A stretch of DNA of 64,000 nucleotides from Henckelia pumila (Eukaryota; Streptophyta; Magnoliopsida; Lamiales; Gesneriaceae): assembly GCF_033568475.1 (NCBI RefSeq), contig NC_133122.1:82111442-82175441 (forward strand), given 5' to 3'. Below are positions 22,571-33,029 of the stretch, in pieces (the first letter of the stretch is position 1; the number at the start of each line of letters is the position of its first letter). The notes under the pieces were generated by a model that saw only the letters and a list, made by a program, of their open reading frames with translations, was not told the origin of the DNA and did not search any database. The position numbers and the translations under genes were made by a program.

Positions 22571-23862
22571 TGTAATGCCTCAAAAATACCCAATTAAATA
22601 ATTTATGAGAATTGAAATTAAATTTCTAAGTTTCATAAATTAGAGGACTGAAATTGAAGATTTAAAGATTTGGTAGGGACTAAATTGTAATTTTTGAAAT
22701 CCTAGTGACCAAACTGCAATTTTGGCAATAATTGGTGATTAAACAAATGAAAAGAAAGTTTGCCCCTTGAATTATTTTTTCCAGTCAGCAGAAAAACCAA
22801 GAGGAGAGAAGAAAATAAATTCCTCCATTTTTATTCATTCAAATTCCGATCCAAGAAAATCCAACCGGTGAAATTTCGATCCGAATACGGTTTTGCGATC
22901 CTCGCAACAAGGGCTACATTTTTACGTAAGTATGATTAAATTCTACCAAGTTCAAATTTTTGGGATATTTTTGGATTCGAGTTTTGATGGTATAAATATG
23001 TTCTTGAGATAATATAGATGGTATATCCAAGACGGTTTGAGAAAAATACCATCGCTTGAACATGTTTTTGATTTTCAAAGAATTTTCAGAATTTATGAAA
23101 TTTTTGGATGATGATTTTCAAAAATTAGAGATGATATTGATGATGATATTGTGTTGGAATTGTGAAAATATTGATGTTGAGAATTTTAGAAATACCCGAT
23201 TTTTAGACGTTATACCGTCGGGTTGAATGTTGAAGAAACTGTTGAATGTTTGAATTTACAAGAATTAAAAGGATTTGATTTGGGAATTTGGATATCCATT
23301 TCGGAATTGGATAGAGGATTACCGAATTTGATTCAAAAAATTTGAGTTATTTATAGTTGATCAATGTTGGAATCGATTTTGATTTGAAATATGATTTTGA
23401 GATCAAATGAGAAATTGATATGAACTTTGTATTGATGTACCTTTCAACACTTGAGCATTTCCGGACTCGGAATTGAGGTATGGATAGACAATGAAGATCT
23501 TGAGATTGAATCCTCGAGAACTTTTTGAGATTCTCGAGCCCAATAAAATCACACAACTTATTTGTTATTTTATTTGAACTATATGAATTGATTCAATAGA
23601 ATGAAATTATGAATTTTATTTTATTCGATGATTATCGATATATGATTCATGCTAAATGATTTGATATATGAGATGAGATGCTCAGATTGAGCAAAGATTT
23701 TGATATTTTGAATTGCAACATCTCATTCATATTGAGCCAGATTTTGTTCAGATTTTATGGCAGACTTGCCTAGATTGCAGCGGACGTTTGGGTCTATATT
23801 TGAGTGGCATGGAATGTAGAGCGACATCCATGACCAGAATAATCTATATAGTAGTGCCAAAG
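22571..23862 (+). repeat. Truncated 5' LTR of element C
   Basis: It aligns with the 3' LTR from TGTAATGCC up to GTAGTGCCAAAG at about 23862. There the copies part: the last ~715 bp of the LTR, the PBS and probably some leader are missing from this end. The deletion removes the site where reverse transcription starts. Confidence 0.75.
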
Positions 23863-23989
23863 AATGAATTAGAATGATTCTAGATAAGAAATTGAGCATG
23901 ATTGAATTGAAAGAGAAGAGAATGAATGATATTGAAATGATATTTTTGATATCTTAATATTTTATGCATCGATCTTGTATTATCAGAAA

Positions 23990-25061
23990 ATGGCTCTACG
24001 TAGGAAAAGAAACAATCCTATAGTAGAGAAAGCACCTCATACTGAGGAAGTGCGTTGAGCAGTAGAAACACCGCAAACTAAGGAGGGCAGAAATTTATTG
24101 AAATTGAGATGACTTGAATCATGACTATAAGATGAATATCTTGATTACTTACTGAATAATCATGATAGTTTTGATGCCTGCATGAGATTTTAATGCAGGA
24201 TTCAGTATGAGATAGATAAGGGAGAGCCATATCAAGAGTTAATGATTTTGGATATTGATGTCATGAGATTGAAATGACAGCTATGAAATCTATTCTCAAG
24301 GAGGATGAATTATAATTCCCTAAGACCTGATAGGTCGGGACTGAATGAGGTAAGATCTGATGCTTTGATGCATTTGAACTAAATGTGACAAATAACCTCG
24401 AGCGGGACAGAGATAAACCCTTGAGCCTGAGGATTTCAGGAGAATACAGAAGTGATACGGTAAGAATTCTTGAGATTATAATTCTATTGTTTTTGACTCG
24501 TTAATTTCAGGAACAGGTTGTAGGCTTTGTGATAGTGTAGCAAACACTTTGAGACCAAAGCTAGAATTACAGACACCCATCCTGATAAATGAATCGACTT
24601 AACAGTGGTGCTAAGCTTGATATGTTGATATCAAGGGATAGAGCAGAGATGATTTGAGATCCGAATGTACCCAGTAAGGTGATTGATTTTATTATGTCTT
24701 TTGGGTTATGAGTATGAGAAATGAATAATTATATCATGCTGCTTAGAGTTACCGTGTAGAGATTTTGATGACATATTGACTTATCAAGAATTGATATAAG
24801 CATGTGATATAATTAAAACTTGATGTTGCATTTTTAAATGTGAGCACTCATATGCTAAGGATTGGGATGAGCTGATTAATAGGATGTTTTGAGAATCTTA
24901 TTAGAGCCCAATCGATTGTATCGAGGATTGATTATTAAGTTATCCGATACTGTGTTGCGAGATTAATGTTATGATCGAGTCTTACATGTGATATATATTG
25001 GGTTTTATTATTTAAATGACTTGATGAGATATTATGAACTAAATCGTTGAGATGATACGAT
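23990..25061 (+). pseudogene. Decayed gag and protease region of element C
   Basis: An ATG at 23990 opens MALRRKRNNPIVEKAPHTEE, typical of a gypsy gag start, and is soon closed by a TGA. Many stops and frame changes follow, and only short stretches remain readable. No intact zinc knuckle or protease active site was found, although the region just downstream (FWEIMIEFFMVLSSLLG, then YRATVDCFHK) fits the end of the protease domain. Confidence 0.6.
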
Positions 25062-27828
25062 TTGAGAAATGTTCGAGGAGAACCTCGATTTCTCTTAAAT
25101 GAGAAAATGAATATGATGTTTTGGGAAATTATGATTGAGTTTTTCATGGTACTTAGTTCCTTATTGGGATTGCATTTTGGCATTGGTGTACTGACAAAGT
25201 ACAGGGCTACAGTGGATTGTTTCCACAAAGTTGTCAGATTTAGACCAGAGATGGCAAACAACTGGAAATTCTATGGTAAGGGTTCTAGAGCTAAGATCTC
25301 TTTGATTTCAGTGTTAACTATGACACGTTTACTGCAGAGAGGTGTCGAAGTATTCTTGTTCTATGCAGTAAATGTACTGAAATCTATCCCAAAATTAGCA
25401 AACATCCCAGTTGTGAAGGAATTTGCAGATGTGTTTCCAAAAGAAATTTTGGGTTTTTCTCCAACCCGTGAGATTGAATTCAGTATTGAATTGATGCCTG
25501 GTACTTTACCTATTTTGAAGGCTCCTTACAGAATGGCACCACTTGAACTTGAAAAACTCAAAGAGAAACTTGAAGATCTGGTAGCCAAGGGATACATTAG
25601 GCCGAGTGTGTCACATTGGGGGTGCTCTGGTGCTATTTGTAAGAAAGAAAGATGGGTCGATGAGATTATTTATCAACTATCGACAATTGAATAAAGCCAC
25701 GGTAAAGAATAAGTACCCTTTGCCTCAAATAGATGATTTATTTGATCAATTGCAGGTTTCTTCTATCTATTCGAAGATTGACTTATGATCTGAATATCAT
25801 CAATTGAGGGTCAGAGAGGCAGATGTGCCCAAGACCGCATTTAGAACCAGGTATGGGCATTTTGAATTCATGGTTATGCCTTTTGGAGTGACAAATTCTC
25901 CTGCTGTGTTCATGGATTTAATGAACAGAATTTTTCTTAAGTATGTTGATGAGTTTGTGGTGATATTTATCGATGACATTCTGATATATTCTAAGAATGA
26001 GATTGAACATGCAGAGCATTTGAGAATTATCTTACAGATTTTGAGAAAAGAAACATTATATGCCAAGCTGTCCAAGTGCGAGTTTTGGTTGGACTGAGTT
26101 GTATTTCTTGGTCATGTGGTCTCGGGAGAACGGATTGCAGTCGATCTCAGTAAAGTTGAGGCGGTGATTAACTGGCCTAGACCTACTTCTGTTCCTAAAA
26201 TATGCATTTTATGGGTTTAGCAGGGTATTATCGCAGATTTATTGAGGGATTTTCCAGCACTGCGAAGCCAATTACCCAATTAACCCCAAAGAATGCTCCG
26301 TATGTTTGGACAGATGCCGGTGAGAAAAGCTTTGTCAAATTGAAGAAGAGACTGACCAGCGCTCCTGTATTGACTATTCCATCAGGTATATGTGGTTTTT
26401 TTGTTTATTGTGATGCGTCTCATAGAGGTTTGGGTGCTTACACAGAGAGGCCATGTGATAGCCTATGCATCAAGATAGTTGAAGCCACACGAGACCCGAT
26501 ATCCCGTACATGATCTTGAACTGGCAGCCATCATTTTTGCCTTAAAGATTTGGCGTCATTATTTGTACGGTGAGACCTTTGAAATATTTTTTGATCATAA
26601 GAGTTTGAAATATCTATTTTCTCAGGCTGTACAGAACATGAGACAGAGGTGTTAGTTAGACTTGTTGAAATATTTTGACTGTGAGATTAAGTATTATCCA
26701 GGAAGTCTAACGCAGTTGCCGATGCCCTAAGTAGAAAGGTATGCAATTTGTCTCTATCTACGATGGGTGTGTCTAGATTTCTTGAGAATTGTTGTGAAAG
26801 GCTTTGATTTTGAGACAGATATACAATCGATCAGAATTTTTGCGATTCCAGCAGAACCAGAATTACTGATGAGAATTAAAGAAGCACAGAAATCCGAATA
26901 GAACATCCATAGTTCAGTTGAGAAAGTTTTAGATCTGGACATTAGTCAGAATACCAGGTCAGTGATGATGGAACTTTGTTTGTGAATAACCGTATTGTTG
27001 TGCCAGATATTTCAGAATTAAGACATCAAATTATGCAAGAGGCACATTGTAGTAAATTCAGTGTACACCCAGGCGGTAGAAAAAAATGTATAATGACTTG
27101 AAAGTCAATACTGGTGGAAAAAGAAGAAAGAAGATGTGACAGAAATTGTATCCCGATGTCAAAACTACCAGCAGGTGATAGCAAAAATAAAGCGACCGCG
27201 TGGTCTATTGCACAGTTTAGAAATTCCAGAGTGGAAATGGGATCACATTACCATGGATTTTGTCACAAAACGACCGAGATCATCGAGAGGATGCGATGCA
27301 ATCTGGGTAGTCGTTGACAAACTGACTAAGTCTACATGCTTTATTCCTTATCAGATGACATACCGACATGATCAGATGGCCATCATTTACATCCGAGACG
27401 TAGTGAGATTACACGGTGTGCCGAAATCTATTGTTTTAGATCGAGACCCTAGATTCACTTCACACTTTTGGCACTGTTTGCAAGAAGCTCTTGATACTCG
27501 TTTGCATTTGAGTACAGCTTACCATCCTCAGACAGATGGATAGTCAGAGCGGACTATCCAGACTTTAGAAGATATGCTGAGGGCTGTGGTACAAGATTTT
27601 GGTACCAGTTGGCAAGATTCGTTGCCACTTGTTGAATTTTTCTACAATAATAGCTACCAAGCCAGCATTGAGATGGCTCTTTTGAGGCATTACATGGTAA
27701 GAAATGTACATCTCCGTTGTTTTGGGATGATCTTTCAGAAGTACTAGTGACTGGGCCAGATATGATCAGGGAGATGTCAGATAAGGTAAAGTTGATTCAA
27801 TACAGAATGAGAGCAGCACAGGACAGAC
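25062..27828 (+). pseudogene. Broken RT, RNase H and integrase of element C, part 1
   Basis: Readable blocks come in pol order. The RT start has VVKEFADVFPKEILGF and PYRMAPLELEKLKEKL. A frameshift near 25610 is followed by [36 protein letters not shown] and the catalytic IDDILIYS at about 25972. RNase H has a D at YCDASHRGLG (about 26409), then [19 protein letters not shown]. Integrase has the zinc region (VNNRIVVPDISELRHQ, about 26980), the core WDHITMDFVTKRP (about 27237) and STAYHPQTDG (about 27512). In-frame stops follow KIDL, EFWLD and QTDG, and there are several frameshifts. A reverse solo LTR interrupts the integrase at 27829. Confidence 0.9.
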
Positions 27829-29217
27829 TGTAGTGACCCTTACCTGGATCACCTACTAAACAGAACTTAGGCATGCAATTAACTTAATTAAATGGATATC
27901 AGAATAAAACTGAGAAAACCATAAACAATATACAATCCCAAGGCAAGTAATCTGTAAATACCAAAATATTATACAACCATATCGAACAGCTATATTAATC
28001 CAATAACAACATAATTAAAACCTAGGCAAATCTCCAGCTGACCAACCACTGCCTAGCCCCTCTTGGATCCACCCGCCTCATCCAAACGCAAACCTGCCCC
28101 ATGGAATAGGGTGTCCAAAAACACAAAGTACGAGACGTGAGCATAAAATGCTCAGTACGAGAGTATGAGTATACATGCATGCAAAGTGAACTCCCTATAA
28201 ACTCGAGGTCAAGGATCAGATAACAGAGACAGACCGGGCCTTGGTATGTAGCACGCTGTGCCGTCGCTTCAGGAGGTGGCTCCCATTCCATAATACTAGT
28301 GGATATGCCGAACCCAAATCGATGGAAGTCCAACCACTAACAGGATAGGGAAAAACCCTACTAACAGACATCTCGAAGGAGATAGCTCAGTATGCAAATG
28401 AATGCAACATAAATCAATGACATATAAATCATGCAGTCACATAATACATGCATACTCAGTCAGGATATCTCGAACAGTACTTTCGTAACTCAAATACTAG
28501 GCAAGTGCTATCAGCCCTAGGTCCACGCCTATAATCCGCGCTACACTGCCAAATGATACTACTATCATTATTGCGCTCTAAAAGTCTTAAGTAAGCTAAA
28601 GCATACTCCTAAATATTTTTAGGAAGCAAAAGCTATACCTTCGTCCGTCGTTAGCTCTTTGATGTCGAGTGCCTCAAAACTAGGCCACAGCTCCGCTACG
28701 ACGCCTGGATTGCTATGCCACTTCCGGATTCCCTACGGGACGCCTAGAACTCCATAGATCTGAGTTAGAAGGCTAAGGAATCGAGAGAGAAGAGGTGATT
28801 GGTGCACTTCAAAATTGAGCTCGGCACCCCCTATTTATAAACGGAGTTCGGGCCCTCCGAACTGACTTCGGAGCCTCCGAACACGTTCGGATCGTCCGAA
28901 CTGGACTTCGGATCATCCAAACTCAATATAACGTCATTTCTTACGTCAGCATGATGATGCCATCCATGATGACTGTCGGCAGCACGTTCGGAGCGTCCGA
29001 ACCACTCTTCGGATCGTCCGAACCCTGACTTCGGACCGTCCGAACTCACCAACGGATCCTCCGAACCCGACGACCCTCGTACTATTTTCAAGTGTTTTGA
29101 ATCCAATTCCGGACTCCGTTAACCCATTAAGAGTTCCCTTAATCACGTTTTCTCTTAACTAGTAGGATTAATGATTGATTAACACTTACTCACTGATTTC
29201 GGGTATGGGCTACTACA
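27829..29217 (-). mobile_element. Solo LTR D-prime (D family, reverse orientation) inside C integrase
   Basis: On the plus strand it runs TGTAGTGACCC...GGGCTACTACA, 1389 bp, flanked by CAGAC at 27824-27828 and 29218-29222. It matches the D LTRs along most of its length, but its U3 motif array has different bases (TTCGGA-N3-TCCGAA). There is no internal region, so it is a solo LTR. A TATA box (TATTTATA at 28832-28839, reverse) lies just inside the array. Confidence 0.9.
28849..29085 (-). promoter_or_regulatory. Array of TTCGGA-N3-TCCGAA dyads upstream of the D-prime TATA box
   Basis: At least six copies or near copies of a 15-bp dyad with 6-bp arms and a 3-bp centre (centres such as GCC, TCG, GCG and CCG). 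They sit directly upstream, on the minus strand, of the TATA box at 28832-28839. Placement suggests repeated binding sites in the LTR promoter; binding itself is inference. Confidence 0.65.
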
Positions 29218-29686
29218 CAGACAATCCAAGTATGCTAATGTCAGACGCACGCCTTTGAGTTTTGAGCAAGGTGACCGTGTATTCTTGAAGATATCTCCTT
29301 TCTGAGGTACAGTCCGTTTTGGAAAGAGAGGTAAGTTATCACCAAGATACATTGGGCCATATGAGATTCTAGACAGAGTTGGAGTCATAGCATATAGATT
29401 AGCTCTCCCTCTAGCTCTATCAGGTATTCATGACGTATTCAACGTGTCCTCGTTGAAGAAGTATCAACAAAATCCTTCCCATGTACTTCAACCAGATGAG
29501 GCAGAACAAGATGAGACTTTGAGCTACTTTGAACGACCGATAAAGATTATGGGCAGGAAAGATAAACAGCTCAGAAATAAGTTGATTCCTTTTGTTAAAG
29601 TACAGTGGAGCAGACACGGCGTTGAAGAAGCAACTTGGGAATTATGGCAGGATATGAGACAGAAATATCCTGAGCTTTTTGTCTGA
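29218..29686 (+). pseudogene. Integrase C-terminus of element C, part 2
   Basis: After the solo LTR the reading resumes with the basic post-core region (SKYAN-type and LSFEQGD-type phrases), then a clean frame from 29444. It contains SHVLQPDEAEQDETLSYFER, LRNKLIPFVKVQW and EEATWEL, and ends at a stop at 29684-29686. This is the chromodomain-like end usual for plant gypsy pol. Confidence 0.85.
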
Positions 29687-29740
29687 ATTTGTTGCGTTGT
29701 AATTTCAGTCCAATGTAATTTATTGGGTTGTACTTGAGAT

Positions 29741-29755
29741 TTAGAGGGGAGGAAT
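29741..29755 (+). promoter_or_regulatory. Polypurine tract of element C
   Basis: TTAGAGGGGAGGAAT directly precedes TG of the 3' LTR. It is the same tract as in A and B. Confidence 0.9.
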
Positions 29756-30961
29756 TGTAATGCCTCAAAAATACCCAATTAAATAATTTATGAGGATTGG
29801 AATTAAATTTCTAAGTTTCATAAATTAGAGGACTGAAATTTAAGATTTAAAGATTTGGCAGGGACTATATTGAAAATTTTGAAGTCCTAGGGACCAAACT
29901 ACAATTTTGGAAATAATTGGTGATTAAACAAATGAAAAGAAAGCTGGCCACTTGAATTATTTTCTCAATTCAGCAGAAGAACCGAGAGGAACCGAGAGGA
30001 GAGAAGAAAAGAAATTCCTCCATTATTATTCATTCAAATTCCGATCCAATAAAATCCAACAGGTGGAATTTCGATCCGAATATGGTTTTGAGATCCTCGG
30101 AACAAGGGCTACGTTTCTACGTAAGTATGACTAAATTCTACCAAGTTCTAATTTTTGAGATATTGTTGGATTCGAGTTTTGATGGTATAAATATGTTCTT
30201 GAGATAATAGAGATGGTATATCCAAGACGGTTTGAGAAAATACCATCGTTTGAACATGTTTTTTTATTTTCAAAGAATTTTCAGAATTTCTAAAATTTTT
30301 TGATGATTATTTTCAAAAATTAGAGATGATATTGATGATGATATTGTGTTGGAATTGTGAAAATATTGATGTTGAGAATTTTAGAAATACCCGATTTTTA
30401 TACGTTAGGTCATCGGGTTGAATGTTGAAGAAATTGTTGAATGTTTGAATTTACAAGAATTAAAAGGATTGGATTTGGGAATTTTGATATCCATTTTGGA
30501 ATTGGATAGAGGATTCTCGAATTTGATTCGAAAAATTCGAGTTATTTAGAGTTGGTCAATGTTGGAATCGATTTTGATTTGAAATACGATTTTGAGATCA
30601 AATGAGAAATTGATATGAACTTTGTATTGATGTACCTTTCAAGACTTGAGCATTTTCGGACTTGGAATTTTGGTATGGATAGACAATGAAGAGCTTGGGA
30701 TTCAATACTTGAGAAGATTTTGAGATTCTCGAGCCCAATAAAATTACACACTTATTTGCTATATTATTTGAACTACATGAATTGATTGAATAGCATGAAA
30801 TTATGAATTTGATTTTATTCGATGATTATCGATATATGATTCATGCTAAATGATTTGATATATGAGATGAGATGCTCAGCTTGAGCAAAGATTTTGATAT
30901 ATTGAATTGCATCATCTCATTCATATTGAGCCAGATTTTATTCAGATTTTATGGCAGACTT
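29756..30961 (+). repeat. 3' LTR of element C, part 1
   Basis: Direct copy of the 5' LTR from TGTAATGCCTC to GGCAGACTT, where element D interrupts it. The last five bases, GACTT (30957-30961), are D's target duplication. Scattered substitutions against the 5' LTR are visible. Confidence 0.85.
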
Positions 30962-32291
30962 TGTAGTGACCCTTACCCGGATCACCTACTAACAGAACTT
31001 AGGCATGCAATTAACTTACTTAAACAGATATCAGAATAAAACTGCGGAAACCATAAACATTATACAATCCCAAGTAAAGAAATCTGTAATTTATCCAAAT
31101 AATATACAACCATATCGAATAGCTGTATCAACCTCAAAACAATAGAAATAAAACCTAGACGAAGCTCCCGCTGGTCAACCACTGACTAGCCCCTCTTGGA
31201 TCCAATCGCAAACCTGCCCCATGGAATAGGGTTTCCAGAAACACAGAGTACGAGACGTGAGCATAAAACGCTCAGTACGAAAGTATGAGTATACATGCAT
31301 GCAAAGTGAACTCCCTATAAACTCGAGGTCAAGGATCAGATAACAGAGACAGACCGGGCCCTGGTATGTAGCACGCTGTGCCGTCGCTTCAGGAGGTGGC
31401 TCCCATACCATAATACCAGTGGATTTACCGGACCCAAAGCCATGGAAGTCCATCCACTAACAGGATAGGGTACAACCCTACTAACAGACATCTCGAAGGA
31501 GATAGCTCAGTATGCAAATTAATGCAGCATAAATCAATGACATATAAATCATGCAGTCACATAATGCATGCATACTCAGTCAGGATATCTCGAACAGTAC
31601 TTCCGTACCTCAAATCTAGGCAAGTGATATCAGCCCTAGGTCCACGCCTATAATCTGCTATACACTGCCAAATGATACTACTATCATTATAGCGCTCTAA
31701 AAGCCTTAACTAAGCTATTGCATACTCCTAAATATTTATAGGAAGCAAAAGTTATACCTTCGTCCGTCGTTAGCCCTTTGATGTCGATGCCTCCAGAACT
31801 TGGGCACAACTCTGCTACGACTATCGAATGCCTCGCCGACCGCCGGGTCAAGCCTAGGAAGGCTAAAAAAACTCGAATAGACTAGAAAGGAGAGGGAAAT
31901 ACTCGGAATTGGCAATTGGGAATGAAGCCTCGGCCCTCAATTTATAGACAACGATCGGAACTTCCGATCCTTGATCGAAACGTCCGAACCTCGATCGAAA
32001 CATCCGATCCTGCCATCGGAGCTTCCGAAGATCCTGATCTTCCACGTGTCAAAATATCACTTGTTGACTCCGGATAGGGGTGATCGGAGCTTCCGATCCT
32101 GATCGGAGCTTCCGATCCAACCACAAGTCATGTCTGACGTAATATTATCGGTGCCTCCGATCGCTCATCGGAGCTTCCGATCCTGTTCGGAGCTTCCAAT
32201 CGTGCCTTCGGAGCTTCTGATCCGTCCGATACCCAATTTATTTAATTAGCATTAATCTTTTAATTACTCAATTAGGTTACGGGCTACTACA
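30962..32291 (-). repeat. Inverted LTR at the left end of element D
   Basis: On the plus strand it runs TGTAGTGACCC...GGGCTACTACA, the reverse complement of the 3' LTR. The motif array (31950-32225) and TATA-like box (about 31939-31946) are in the matching reversed positions. A short deletion near 31200 distinguishes it from the 3' LTR. Confidence 0.9.
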
Positions 32292-32427
32292 TTGATAAAT
32301 TACAGATTCCTTTACTTGGGATTGTATAATGTTTATGGTTTCCGCAGTTTTATTCTGATATCTGTTTAAGTAAGTTAATTGCATGCCTAAGTTCTGTTAG
32401 TAGGTGATCCGGGTAAGGGTCACTACA
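32292..32427 (+). repeat. Truncated forward 5' LTR remnant (U5 end) of element D
   Basis: 136 bp matching the last part of the 3' LTR, ending GGTCACTACA just before the PBS. Together with 30962-31097 it forms a long inverted repeat around the rest of the inverted LTR. Confidence 0.85.
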
Positions 32428-32431
32428 TTTA

Positions 32432-32443
32432 TGGTATCAGAGC
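32432..32443 (+). promoter_or_regulatory. Primer-binding site of element D (initiator tRNA-Met type)
   Basis: TGGTATCAGAGC lies four bases after the LTR remnant. Confidence 0.9.
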
Positions 32444-33029
32444 ATGCAAAAGTATTCTTGGGAAGAACCATCCATCCGACAAGTGCCATAGAGCTTCTGG
32501 AGCTTGTTTCCGTTGTGGAGAGACTGGTCATATCCGAAGGGATTGTCCACTGTCTGGGGGAGGCGGTTCTGGTTCTGGTTCTGGTTCAGGATCGGGTTCT
32601 CAGGCCACCGTTCAGCAGAGGTCGCAGGGACAGCCTGCTGGGAGTTCTCATTTGAGGCCACGACCTTCTGGCCAGGTGTTTGCCTTGAGGCATGATCAGA
32701 CAGTGGAGGAGAATGAGAAAGTCATCGCAGGTACATTTCTGCTTTATGGTATACTTGCTCTTGTACTTATTGACACTGGTGCATCTCATTCCTTCATTTC
32801 TGCATGTTTTGTTAAGAGACATAAGTTACCATGCATTGCACTAGACGTAGTGATGTCTGTTTCTACTCCGACGGGCCAATCTGCTTTGGCTAAGCGTCTA
32901 GTGATGAGTTGCCCTTTAGAGTTCAAGGGTAACATTTTGATTGCAAATCTCATGGTCCTAGCGATGGATGACTTTGATTGCATTATGGGAATAGATATGT
33001 TGACTACCTATCGAGCTTCAGTGGACTGA
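32444..33029 (+). pseudogene. Gag zinc-knuckle remnant and protease of element D
   Basis: Directly after the PBS the sequence reads as the end of gag: a CCHC knuckle of pattern C-X2-C-X4-H-X4-C (CFRCGETGHIRRDC, about 32505-32546), then a Gly/Ser-rich linker. The protease has its active-site triad in LIDTGASHSFIS (about 32767-32802) and later the family phrase MGIDMLTTYRASVD. The capsid part of gag, usually several hundred codons, is absent, so a deletion joins the leader to the knuckle. A TGA at 33027 interrupts the frame, which continues unchanged into RT. Confidence 0.85.
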
